Source of the DNA: Dyadobacter sp.
Lineage (GTDB): Bacteria; Bacteroidota; Bacteroidia; Cytophagales; Spirosomataceae
Assembly: GCF_017744695.1 (NCBI RefSeq)
Contig: NZ_JAGIAS010000008.1
Coordinates: forward strand, 327,082 to 391,081
Length of the DNA stretch: 64,000 nt
Direction of reading: 5' to 3'
The notes under the pieces are model-generated. The model saw only the letters and a list, made by a program, of their open reading frames with translations. It ran no database searches and was not told the DNA's origin. The position numbers were made by a program, and so were the translations under genes. Positions 48,062 through 55,952 of this stretch are shown here, one piece after another (position 1 is the stretch's first letter; each line of letters opens with the position of its first letter).

Positions 48062-51000
48062 TTAGAAAGTAAGATTGAGGCCAAAGCTCAGGGTCTTCAT
48101 GTTAGGGTACGCCCCACCGTTGCCACTGAGGAATTCAGGGTCGCCGTTGCCATACTTTTTAAGCGAATTGAATAGCATGAATGCATTATCCCCGGAAACG
48201 TAGATCCGCAGAGCAGCAATCCTTGCTTTCGAAAGCAGGCTTTTAGGAAGCGTATAACCCAGCTGCACGTTTTTCATGCGCATCCAGGTGGCCTTGTGGT
48301 AATAGAAGTCGCTGTCCGAGTTTGCCAGACCGGTCGGAGCGATCATCGGTAATTCAGCATTCACATTTTCCTTGGAATAACTATTCAGCGCTACGTATTC
48401 CAGGCCGTTACCGCCCGCACCGGAGTTAAATCCTGTGCTCAGCCGGAACTTGGCACCGCTCTGTCCTTGCAGCAACATCGTCAGATCGAAATCTTTGTAG
48501 TTCAATCCTATGCTTACGCCGTATTGGGTGCTGGGGAAAATGGTTGTAACATCCAATCCTGTGACGGGGTCCTTGGCCGTATTATTGGTAGTATTGAACA
48601 TGTAACGGTCGTTGCTGTCGATTTTCCCGTCGTTATTCAAGTCGGCAAAAATCAGCCCGCCCAAGGTCGCACCCGGATACTTCACGCTGTTGTCCAGATC
48701 CTGCTGCGTCCGGTAAATACCGATGGCCTTGTACACCAGGCGGGAGCCGAATGGCTGGCCTTCCAGCTTTTGATAAGGCTCCGCCTGAGGGGTTTCATCG
48801 AAATAGATGATCTCATTTTTGTTGTAGGAGATATTTCCGTTGATACGCAGCGTGAGGTTCGAGAAGTTGTGCCGGTACCCCGCCTGCAACTCGATACCCT
48901 GGCTGTTCATCTTACCAATGTTCTCATCCGGCAGAATTAGCCCTGTGTAGCTGGGAATAGAGGCCTGCCTTCTGCCGAGGATGTGGGAAGTTTTGTTTTT
49001 GAAAATATCCGCTTCAAAAGTCAGGCGGTTATCCAGAAATGCCGCTTCCAGGCCCAAATCGGTCTTCTCGCTCACCTCCCAGGTGATATTAGGATTGGGC
49101 GTCGACTTGACGGCAATTCCGCGGGCATCTACCCCGTTCACCACCCATCCGGCGTCATAACCATAGGCGGCGATGTACTGGAACGGATTTACCCTGTCGT
49201 TACCAAGTCGTCCCCATGACGCTCTCAGTTTCAAATTACTGATGATATTCTTCGGAATGAATGCCTCGTTGCTGATCACCCAGCCAGCCGATACCTGTGG
49301 AAAAAAGCCGAAACGGGTTTCTTTCGGAAAGATCGGCGAGCCGTCATACCTCGCGCTGAAACCGAAAAGGTATTTTTCCTTAAAGTCGTAGCTGACCCGT
49401 CCGAAAAAGTTCTGACGCCCGGATTCGGTAGCAGTACCGTCGTTATTCCAGTTCGCCCGGTTGGTACTACCCGCAAAAAGCTGGTCGATCAACGGAGAAT
49501 CGTAGCCAAGGCGCTGTGCCCAAAACAGGTTGTCATTATAGCTCATCTGCTCATAGGCCACAAATGCGCTTACTTTATGGTCCCTTGCGAACGTCGTAGC
49601 GTACGAAAGCTTCACGTTTCCGGTGGTACGCAAGCTTTGTTTGAAATCCTCTCGCAGACCGATGTCCTCCACCGTCCTGGATTGCTTTTTAACGATCGAT
49701 CCATCCGGAGCGCGCTCATAGTAAGGCCACACGTAGTTAAATTGCTTGTTGTAATCCACTGTTTTGACCAGTGAGAGGTAGCCGTCCAACGCCAGTCCTT
49801 TCACGAACGGAATGTTGTACTTGGCCCGAAGCGTTCCGCTGGCTACATCGGCCTTATACCTGCGGTAGCCCGGGCTTTGCAGGCGTGCGGCCGGGTTCAA
49901 ATGCGACCATCCTTCACCCGGATACCGGTAATCGCCACCGATATAGGCTTCCTGCAACGGGCTCGTGCTCGCGAGCGACCCAACCTCCCCGCCGGCACCG
50001 CCCTGGGGCGTTTGGGTATATTTTTCGCGAACCGAAAGATCGAGGCCCACCTCAAAATCTTTGGTCACCGTTACATCGATATTACTTCTTACATTGTACT
50101 GTCTGAGCTTCGATTTAGTGTCGCCACGCAGGATACCGCCCTGGGAGGCCGTACCCAGCGACAAGAAGTACCTTACCCGGTCGGTTCCGCCACGCATCGT
50201 CAGCGAGTAACGCGTTTGGTGCACCGGAGGGCCTATCAGAGCATTCCACCAGTTTTCGGGCCTGCGCTCACCTTTCCTGAAGGCTTCTACCAATGCATCG
50301 GGGAAATCAGGCGGCGTTCCTTCCAGCGCCCTTCGGTCATTCAGCACCTTCATATATTGAAATGCGTCGGCCGACTTCACTTTCATCGTCGGAGACTGCC
50401 ACGACTGGGTCGTCGAGAAATCGAATGCAGGCTTTCCGGTAGTCCCTCTTTTGGTCGTGACCAGAATAACCCCACCCGCGGACTGCGCACCGTAAATGGC
50501 CGCAGAAGCATCTTTCAGTACCGAAATAGACTCGATATCGTTGGGATCCAGGCGATTCAAACCATCTGGATCAGCATTGGCTACCCCATCGATTACGATT
50601 AGAGCCGAAGTATTACGATAGGTACCCGCACCTCTCACGAGGATTTGCGAATCGTCAAAACCCGGCGCGGCGCTTCGCTGTGTCACATACACCCCTGCCA
50701 TGCGTCCGGCCAGCGAGTTGGAAAGCGATACTGCATTGGATTTCTTGATCTCCGCACCGGTTGTCTGCACCACGGCATTGGTCAACTCCGATCGCTTTTG
50801 CGTACCATACCCTACCACCACCACGTCGTTCAACTCCTGGGGCGATACATCCAGCTTCACCGCAATCGTCGACTGCGAACCAACCTTCACTTCTTTGCTA
50901 GTGTAGCCAATGTAAGAAAAAACCAGCACGCTGTTTTCGTCTTTCACCCGGATAGCGTAGTTCCCGTCCTGATCGGACACCACCCCATTATTGGTACCTT

Positions 51001-51244
51001 TTTCCAGGATGTTAACGCCCGGAATCCCAGCATTGTTTTCATCCGTAACCTTTCCGGAGACGGCTTGTTCGGCACGGGTTCGGTGTGCAGCATGTGTGGC
51101 AATGCCGGACGCCCGCCCGCCCGGTGCGCGACTGAGCGGGCCGGCATTCGCCCACGTCATGGGAGCGAGAAACCCCATCAACGCAATCCCCCATAAGGCG
51201 CACGAGGCACCGTGCCCCTTGTCAGTCAGTAGTTTTGGTTTCAT
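48062..51244 (-). CDS. SusC/RagA TonB-linked outer-membrane transporter without STN domain
   Basis: A 1060-residue glycan transporter. After the signal peptide and a Gly/Arg-rich linker (about 1-60), the carboxypeptidase-regulatory-like domain begins directly (AVSGKVTDENNAGIPGVNIL). The signature NDVVVVGYGTQKR is at about residue 140, then the plug with LIVIDGVANAD and ISVLKDASAAIYGAQSAGG, and the barrel ending in SFGLNLTF. It lacks the STN domain present in the other two SusC proteins, consistent with control by a one-component regulator and not by FecR. SusD follows 12 bases downstream. Confidence 0.94.
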   Translation of the reverse strand: MKPKLLTDKGHGASCALWGIALMGFLAPMTWANAGPLSRAPGGRASGIATHAAHRTRAEQAVSGKVTDENNAGIPGVNILEKGTNNGVVSDQDGNYAIRVKDENSVLVFSYIGYTSKEVKVGSQSTIAVKLDVSPQELNDVVVVGYGTQKRSELTNAVVQTTGAEIKKSNAVSLSNSLAGRMAGVYVTQRSAAPGFDDSQILVRGAGTYRNTSALIVIDGVANADPDGLNRLDPNDIESISVLKDASAAIYGAQSAGGVILVTTKRGTTGKPAFDFSTTQSWQSPTMKVKSADAFQYMKVLNDRRALEGTPPDFPDALVEAFRKGERRPENWWNALIGPPVHQTRYSLTMRGGTDRVRYFLSLGTASQGGILRGDTKSKLRQYNVRSNIDVTVTKDFEVGLDLSVREKYTQTPQGGAGGEVGSLASTSPLQEAYIGGDYRYPGEGWSHLNPAARLQSPGYRRYKADVASGTLRAKYNIPFVKGLALDGYLSLVKTVDYNKQFNYVWPYYERAPDGSIVKKQSRTVEDIGLREDFKQSLRTTGNVKLSYATTFARDHKVSAFVAYEQMSYNDNLFWAQRLGYDSPLIDQLFAGSTNRANWNNDGTATESGRQNFFGRVSYDFKEKYLFGFSARYDGSPIFPKETRFGFFPQVSAGWVISNEAFIPKNIISNLKLRASWGRLGNDRVNPFQYIAAYGYDAGWVVNGVDARGIAVKSTPNPNITWEVSEKTDLGLEAAFLDNRLTFEADIFKNKTSHILGRRQASIPSYTGLILPDENIGKMNSQGIELQAGYRHNFSNLTLRINGNISYNKNEIIYFDETPQAEPYQKLEGQPFGSRLVYKAIGIYRTQQDLDNSVKYPGATLGGLIFADLNNDGKIDSNDRYMFNTTNNTAKDPVTGLDVTTIFPSTQYGVSIGLNYKDFDLTMLLQGQSGAKFRLSTGFNSGAGGNGLEYVALNSYSKENVNAELPMIAPTGLANSDSDFYYHKATWMRMKNVQLGYTLPKSLLSKARIAALRIYVSGDNAFMLFNSLKKYGNGDPEFLSGNGGAYPNMKTLSFGLNLTF

Positions 51245-51523
51245 AAAAGGATAGTTTAATTAATAAAGTCCCGCCCTGCTGGTCGGAAGGCCTGCCGGGT
51301 TATGATGCTAAATTCTTCGGGTTTGCTGATGATACGTATAACGGTAATAGGTAAACGTCAATGCATCCTACCAGGCTCGCATGCGGTCGCTATGCCGCAA
51401 TTGCTCCATCTGGCAGTCCTTTGGGCTTTCTGCTTCGCTTTATACTGAAATACAAACAATGCAGCAGCCATCGGAGCGGGGCTCACGTTATTCGGTTATG
51501 ATATTATCGGTAATCGCATTTTA

Positions 51524-51539
51524 ATATGTACAAACATAT
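51524..51539. promoter_or_regulatory. Operator-like site 3 (GntR candidate)
   Basis: ATATGTACAAACATAT is an exact match to ATATGT-N4-ACATAT. It overlaps the minus-7 element of the predicted susC promoter. Further half-sites AACATAT (51541-51547) and GAACATA lie beside it. Confidence 0.65.
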
Positions 51540-51562
51540 AAACATATAATCGAACATACAAA
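51531..51562 (-). promoter_or_regulatory. Promoter of the third SusC-SusD operon
   Basis: On the minus strand: TTTG at 51562-51559, a 20-base spacer, TATGTTTG at 51538-51531. The match to the Bacteroidota consensus is complete. It lies about 290 bases before the susC ATG and overlaps operator-like site 3. Confidence 0.65.
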
Positions 51563-51776
51563 TATTATCAGAAATAATAATTCATGGATTTTGTATGAAT
51601 TTTATAAGTAAACCTCATGGCACAAAACTGAAACCCGTAGAAGTATACGTGCAGAATGGCGGTAAATGTATCTACAATTGCCGTGAGAGATTAATACGCA
51701 TTTAACCATTTACGATAGCCTATTATCAATGCGATTCAAGATGGGCCGTTAGTACCGCAGCATTTAACAAAACAAT

Positions 51777-51814
51777 GAGCCGGCCAATCCGGCTATGTCC
51801 GGACCTGGCGGCTC
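51777..51814 (-). terminator. Probable terminator of the GntR gene
   Basis: On the minus strand GAGCC at the 5' side pairs with GGCTC at the 3' side, with an inner TCCGGACATAGCCGGA hairpin, then ATTGTTTTGTT. The stem is imperfect and the U run is interrupted. Confidence 0.45.
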
Positions 51815-51841
51815 ACAAATGATGCGCAAAGATAGCGACGG

Positions 51842-52573
51842 CTACTCTCTTACACTTTCAACTGTATACACAAAGCTATCGGCGCGATAATAGCCAATGT
51901 TATACTCAATAGGACGTTCTCCCTGGTCAAACACGAAACGTTTTCTGAAAAGAATCGGACTTCCGGGTTCGACTTCCAGTTTCGCGGCCGTGAATTTGTC
52001 GGCGGCAATCGCGCTGACCTCTTCCTTCGAAAGGGTCGCGATCACCATATGGTCTTTTTCAAGAATATCGTATAATGGTCGTTTGAAATCTTCTTCACCT
52101 GTTAGTCCAACCCGTGGATGGAAATAGGAGATAAAATAGACAAACGGACCTTCGGCCTTGCCTCTGAGCCGCTCCAATTTCAGCACCTTTTTGTCGGTTC
52201 CGATATCAAAGAAGTTCGCGATTTTCTCGTCGGGCGTTACCCAGGTCACATGCAGCTCGAAATTTTTGACGATGATCCCGCGCGCATTCATTTCCTGCGT
52301 AAAACTCAGCCAGTTTTTTGATTTTGAACTAATTACAGGCTCCGTCACCTTTGTACCGACCCCTTTTTTGCGGATAAGCAATCCTTCATAAACCAGCTTA
52401 TTGAGCGCCTGGCGCAAGGTTGACCGGGAAATGGCCAGCCGCTTTGCCAGCTCCACCTCATTCGGCAAGAACTTCCCATCCAGGTGCTCCGGAGAGTTGA
52501 TCATGTTGCGCAATAGGTTCTCTGCCTGGATATGCAAGGGAACAGGACTCTTGTGATCGATACTAAATTTCAT
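51842..52573 (-). CDS. GntR family transcriptional regulator with UTRA domain (HutC type)
   Basis: A 243-residue one-component regulator. The N-terminal winged helix (about 1-70) has LPNEVELAKRLAISRSTLRQ and ALNKLVYEGLLIRKKGVGT. The C-terminal UTRA effector domain (about 90-243) has VLKLERLRGKAEGPFVYFIS and RPIEYNIGYYRADSFVY. UTRA domains usually bind small ligands such as sugar phosphates. An in-frame ATG at 52654 would add 27 residues, but a minus-7 element lies between the two starts, so 52573 is chosen. It sits between the susC-susD operon and the isomerase operon; the palindromic sites upstream of these operons are its likely targets. Confidence 0.9.
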   Translation of the reverse strand: MKFSIDHKSPVPLHIQAENLLRNMINSPEHLDGKFLPNEVELAKRLAISRSTLRQALNKLVYEGLLIRKKGVGTKVTEPVISSKSKNWLSFTQEMNARGIIVKNFELHVTWVTPDEKIANFFDIGTDKKVLKLERLRGKAEGPFVYFISYFHPRVGLTGEEDFKRPLYDILEKDHMVIATLSKEEVSAIAADKFTAAKLEVEPGSPILFRKRFVFDQGERPIEYNIGYYRADSFVYTVESVRE

Positions 52574-52599
52574 ATTGACGGATTGCAGATAGACAAAAG

Positions 52600-52607
52600 C
52601 AAAAATA
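52600..52607 (-). promoter_or_regulatory. Minus-7 element of the GntR gene
   Basis: TATTTTTG on the minus strand, 26 bases before the ATG at 52573. The minus-33 position has only TTTC. No operator-like palindrome is seen here, so self-regulation is not supported. Confidence 0.4.
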
Positions 52608-52798
52608 GCAATTTTGACCACGCCCGGAAATAATAAGCAAAACGATCCCTTCAAAGTCCCGAAACCCGCGACCTGTTATTCCAGTAAAAAACTCGCGGGC
52701 TGGTATGCGCCGAGGAGAAAACCGAGCTTACGATGCGTTACGGGAACAGGTTTTCCCATCACCTCTCCGCGCCGCGGACTATCGAAATTCCAATCCCT

Positions 52799-54550
52799 TT
52801 ATTTTCTCACATAGGCTTTCAGCGTGGCACATTTCTCCCCTATGCTCTTTCCGGACGGGGTTATCGTGTACGACGGCACATCTGCCGGCACGATAAAAGT
52901 CTCGGCATAATGGATCACATACGGCTCAAAAAGCCCGTCGGGACTCTCGACGACAGCTTCTTCGCCCTCCACCAGATTAACCACATTCAGGTTGCCATAG
53001 GTATAGTGGGTCACTTTGCTGTCGAACCAGTGCCTTCTGGTTTCAATGAACTGGGTATTGAACAGCCCGGTCGATTCTTCCATCGAATGGCCATTCATCG
53101 AAATCCGCTCAACATTATTGAAGAGGTTTTCCTTCACCCAATCCTCATCACGCCCCCAATCGATCACGTTTTTACCATGCTCGATGTTGATGGGGCGTGG
53201 CTTTCCGTCCAGCCCCAGCCTGCCCCAATCCCATAATTTGAACGTAAAAATGTAAGGGGTAGCCGAAATTTCGAGTACCACCGCATTCTTGCCGGAGCAA
53301 TGGATCGTACCGGCCGGGATCAGAATGTGGTCATGCTTTTTGACCGGTAACTTATTGACATACTTTTCCGCATCGAAATCTTCCAGCCCGCTCTGGGCTT
53401 TTTCGAGATCAGCGATCATATCGGCCGCCTTCACGCCCCTGCGCGTACCCAGGTATACGCAGGCATCCTGCCCGGCTTCGAGGAAGTAATAGCTTTCATC
53501 CTGGGTATAATCCATTCCAAAATGCTCCTTGATGTACTGCCTCGTGGGGTGTACCTGCAAGCTCAGATTGCCGCCATCCATGGTATCGAGGAAGTCGAAA
53601 CGGATTGGGAACTCGGCACCAAACAAACCGTAAATATGCTTCCCGAGCAACTGGCGGGGCCGGGTAAGCACCAGGTTGATTGAAGGCAGCTCAAAAATAC
53701 ATTCTCCAAACTTGAAGAGCAGGCTGTTTTCCTCCGGAACACAATCGAACCCCCAGGCATAGTTCACCTCTACCCGATCCAGGTCAGCGACTTCCTTCAA
53801 CCATTGCCCCCCCCATGGCCCCGGATCAAAAAACGGGACAACACGGAATGGCCGCCTGACGGCCTCATCCAATCCCTTATGGTAAAGCTGTGCATTCACC
53901 ATTTTAGGTTCGTCGTCGTGACAGGCATCAATGAAAAAATCGATTTTATCAAAGAACAGGAGCTTGTGGCGGTCGAAAACCCGCCAGTCGAGGAAATAGC
54001 CCTGCTTGTATTTCAGGGCAAATGGATCATCGGCATTATCCATGCCGAAGTTACCGACTACGCCGCGCTTCATTCTTTTCTGAATTTCCCACCGGGCCAG
54101 ATCGGCATAAATCAGCACGTCGGGCTCGGTAAAAAGGGCCGCTCCCTCTCCGTAAACAACGACTGTTCCCGAGGTAACGCTGCGAATCCGCCCGCGCGCC
54201 CGTTCCAGCTGGTCCGCATCAAAAAAATCGGCTATTTCCAGGTCATTCATTTTTCCGAAGACCTGGTCGTCGGTCACAAACGGGTACACCATCGTTCCGA
54301 TCTCGCCCGCACTTTTGAGCACATCGGTGGTATGGATTACCGTGGCGCCGGCTATGTACCGTGCGATCGCCTCACGCACCGGCCGTGTATCTACCCCGTG
54401 GTACACATCTATGCAAATCACACATTTCGGCTGGCTCGTTTCCTGAACAAAGCGCGTTATTTCCCCAAAAATATCATCCCAGCCCACAAAGCACATGTCG
54501 GAAGTTTTGCTTACTTCTATAAAGGGGTATTTATCGTAATTCGAAGACAT
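52799..54550 (-). CDS. Class I mannose-6-phosphate isomerase-like protein with extra N-terminal domain
   Basis: A 583-residue protein. Residues about 240-583 form a ManA-type cupin isomerase: GGNLSLQVHPTRQYIKEHFG gives the Gln and His zinc ligands, QDESYYFLEAG the Glu, and ILIPAGTIHCSG the His. Residues about 1-230 are an additional domain with VICIDVYHGVDTR and VVVYGEGAALFTEPDVLIYA. That domain looks like a nucleoside-kinase-type alpha/beta fold without a P-loop, and is related to the C-terminus of the ROK-like kinase at 44512-45777. It starts 2 bases after the stop of the DUF4185-like gene, so translation is probably coupled. The likely role is aldose/ketose-phosphate isomerisation of the same sugar. 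Confidence 0.8.
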   Translation of the reverse strand: MSSNYDKYPFIEVSKTSDMCFVGWDDIFGEITRFVQETSQPKCVICIDVYHGVDTRPVREAIARYIAGATVIHTTDVLKSAGEIGTMVYPFVTDDQVFGKMNDLEIADFFDADQLERARGRIRSVTSGTVVVYGEGAALFTEPDVLIYADLARWEIQKRMKRGVVGNFGMDNADDPFALKYKQGYFLDWRVFDRHKLLFFDKIDFFIDACHDDEPKMVNAQLYHKGLDEAVRRPFRVVPFFDPGPWGGQWLKEVADLDRVEVNYAWGFDCVPEENSLLFKFGECIFELPSINLVLTRPRQLLGKHIYGLFGAEFPIRFDFLDTMDGGNLSLQVHPTRQYIKEHFGMDYTQDESYYFLEAGQDACVYLGTRRGVKAADMIADLEKAQSGLEDFDAEKYVNKLPVKKHDHILIPAGTIHCSGKNAVVLEISATPYIFTFKLWDWGRLGLDGKPRPINIEHGKNVIDWGRDEDWVKENLFNNVERISMNGHSMEESTGLFNTQFIETRRHWFDSKVTHYTYGNLNVVNLVEGEEAVVESPDGLFEPYVIHYAETFIVPADVPSYTITPSGKSIGEKCATLKAYVRK

Positions 54551-54552
54551 TT

Positions 54553-55749
54553 CTATTTTGATTTGGAGCTTTGGCTAAATCTGATCCGCACAAAGCGTGG
54601 ACGGTATAAGTTAGGTTGCTTGGGTAAAACTTCCAGAAACTTGAAAGTATTGACATTATAGGAAATGAGTAATTCACCCGGTGCCGACAATGCGGGATGC
54701 GCTTTGGCATTGTAAGTAAACAAGTCCGGGTCGCGGATATCCGCTGACGTTTTGTACAATACCATTCTCGGCCCGAAAGGTCCATAAGGCGTTGGCGCCA
54801 CCTGCATACAAATTTCAGGAAAAATACTGCTCAGTTGATATACCAATACGTACTTCCCTGGGGCCAACATACTCACACTTAACTCATTCGAAACGGAATC
54901 ACTCAACGCTGTAACCGCCCTTACGTCTTTCGACCAACCCTTGTCGCCGCGGAATTCCCACTGCTCAAACGATGTAATCCGGTCCGGTTTCACCCTTGCC
55001 GCAACCAGCTTTTTGGCAGGCCCTTTAGTACCATACATGTAAACGAACCCATCGGGCGAGGCTTCCCCGGCAGCTTTGCTATTATTGTAGATACCCGCAC
55101 CGAAAGAAATCGTTTCTCCGCCGGCGTGGTAGTCATTGAACGGTAGCGCAAACTGCTCCTGATCCTCATAGGGGAAATGGCTACCTGCCGGTACCCTGAT
55201 CACCGAATTCCCGGTTTCTTTAAATGGGAATGGAGAGTTATCGTGTGTGTTGGTGATTTTGTAAGCAAAAATGAAAAGATCTTTGCCCGCATCCGGATTG
55301 ACAAACCCGTCGCCCAACCAGAAATAAGTATCCTTGTCCGGCTTATCAGTTTTAGGGATAAATACGGCCCGGTCCCCTTCCGCACCGCGTGCGATCCTGA
55401 ATGCCGCTTTGGCCGGGTCGGGTGATTTCTCCCTCAACAATGCGACCGAATTGTTTACCATCGAGAGTCCCGATTTCAGCACAGTTCCGTCAATTTCTCC
55501 CAATACCGTGTCGCTGAAAAGGAAAAGAATACTGTCCCTTTCCTGCGCATCGCGGCCCGAAAACGGGATCGCAAATATGCCATCGCCGCCCAGCCAGCCT
55601 GATTTTCGCAGGAACAGATCCGACCACTCCGGTGCCGGCGAAGCTGTGAATTCGTTCACATTCAGCTCGGGTACACCTTTCCGCGTTTGCCCGAAGGCGT
55701 ACCCGAGGCAAGATAAAGTTATCCCCAAAATCAGCGTGGTGTTCCTCAT
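54553..55749 (-). CDS. Secreted DUF4185/DUF5005-like beta-propeller protein
   Basis: A 398-residue exported protein. The signal is MRNTTLILGITLSCLGYAFG and the mature protein begins at QTRKG. The first blade has SILFLFSDTVLGEIDG, the Asp-containing FxDT motif of this family, whose fold is related to five-bladed glycosidases. Later segments include DTYFWLGDGFVNP, PYGPFGPRMVLYKTS and ELLISYNVNTFKFLEVLPKQ. It is probably a glycan-binding or glycan-cleaving protein acting outside the cytoplasm, but no activity is established. It is first in a two-gene operon with the isomerase-like gene, and an operator-like site lies about 40 bases upstream. Confidence 0.7.
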   Translation of the reverse strand: MRNTTLILGITLSCLGYAFGQTRKGVPELNVNEFTASPAPEWSDLFLRKSGWLGGDGIFAIPFSGRDAQERDSILFLFSDTVLGEIDGTVLKSGLSMVNNSVALLREKSPDPAKAAFRIARGAEGDRAVFIPKTDKPDKDTYFWLGDGFVNPDAGKDLFIFAYKITNTHDNSPFPFKETGNSVIRVPAGSHFPYEDQEQFALPFNDYHAGGETISFGAGIYNNSKAAGEASPDGFVYMYGTKGPAKKLVAARVKPDRITSFEQWEFRGDKGWSKDVRAVTALSDSVSNELSVSMLAPGKYVLVYQLSSIFPEICMQVAPTPYGPFGPRMVLYKTSADIRDPDLFTYNAKAHPALSAPGELLISYNVNTFKFLEVLPKQPNLYRPRFVRIRFSQSSKSK

Positions 55750-55787
55750 CCCTTATCCAATTTTTCCTAAATATAGTTTATATGTAC

Positions 55788-55803
55788 ATATGTATATACA
55801 TTA
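55788..55803. promoter_or_regulatory. Operator-like site 4 (GntR candidate)
   Basis: ATATGTATATACATTA matches ATATGT-N4-ACATAT except for the last two bases, and its first 14 bases are identical to site 2. An overlapping palindrome ATATGTACATAT lies at 55780-55791. It is 39 bases upstream of the DUF4185-like ATG and just upstream of a TATATTTA element that may be the minus-7. It lies about 90 bases from the nearest promoter element of the divergent receptor gene. Confidence 0.6.
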
Positions 55804-55890
55804 TTTCAGTAACCGGCTTCTTTTCATTTTTCCTTATCACCGGGCAGAGGTCACGATCAGCTCCTATGTTACCGGAATATTACAAAAATC

Positions 55891-55922
55891 CTTGGAACTC
55901 TTGTGTTCAGGAAATACTTTTG
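55891..55922 (+). promoter_or_regulatory. Promoter of the TonB-dependent receptor gene
   Basis: CTTG at 55891-55894, a 20-base spacer and TACTTTTG at 55915-55922 give a near-consensus Bacteroidota promoter. The receptor ATG at 55953 is 30 bases on. Confidence 0.55.
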
Positions 55923-55952
55923 CGGCACTCAAATTATAATAAGTCTAAATAA

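Larger units (their letters stand above)
51245..51841. other. Long leader and control region upstream of the third SusC gene
   Basis: About 600 bases between the convergently spaced susC start and the GntR stop, both on the minus strand. It holds the susC promoter and operator-like site 3 at 51524-51562, so the transcript would carry a leader of about 280 bases. A hairpin terminator for the GntR gene is at 51777-51814. No gene is visible. Confidence 0.6.

Noticed and set aside
52574-52654. Upstream extension of the GntR protein by 27 residues.
   Set aside because: The extra residues precede the conserved winged-helix start and a TATTTTTG promoter element lies inside them.
52614-52896. Small plus-strand open frames between the GntR and isomerase-like genes.
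   Set aside because: They overlap the 3' end of the isomerase-like gene or the GntR promoter in antisense and show no conserved features.
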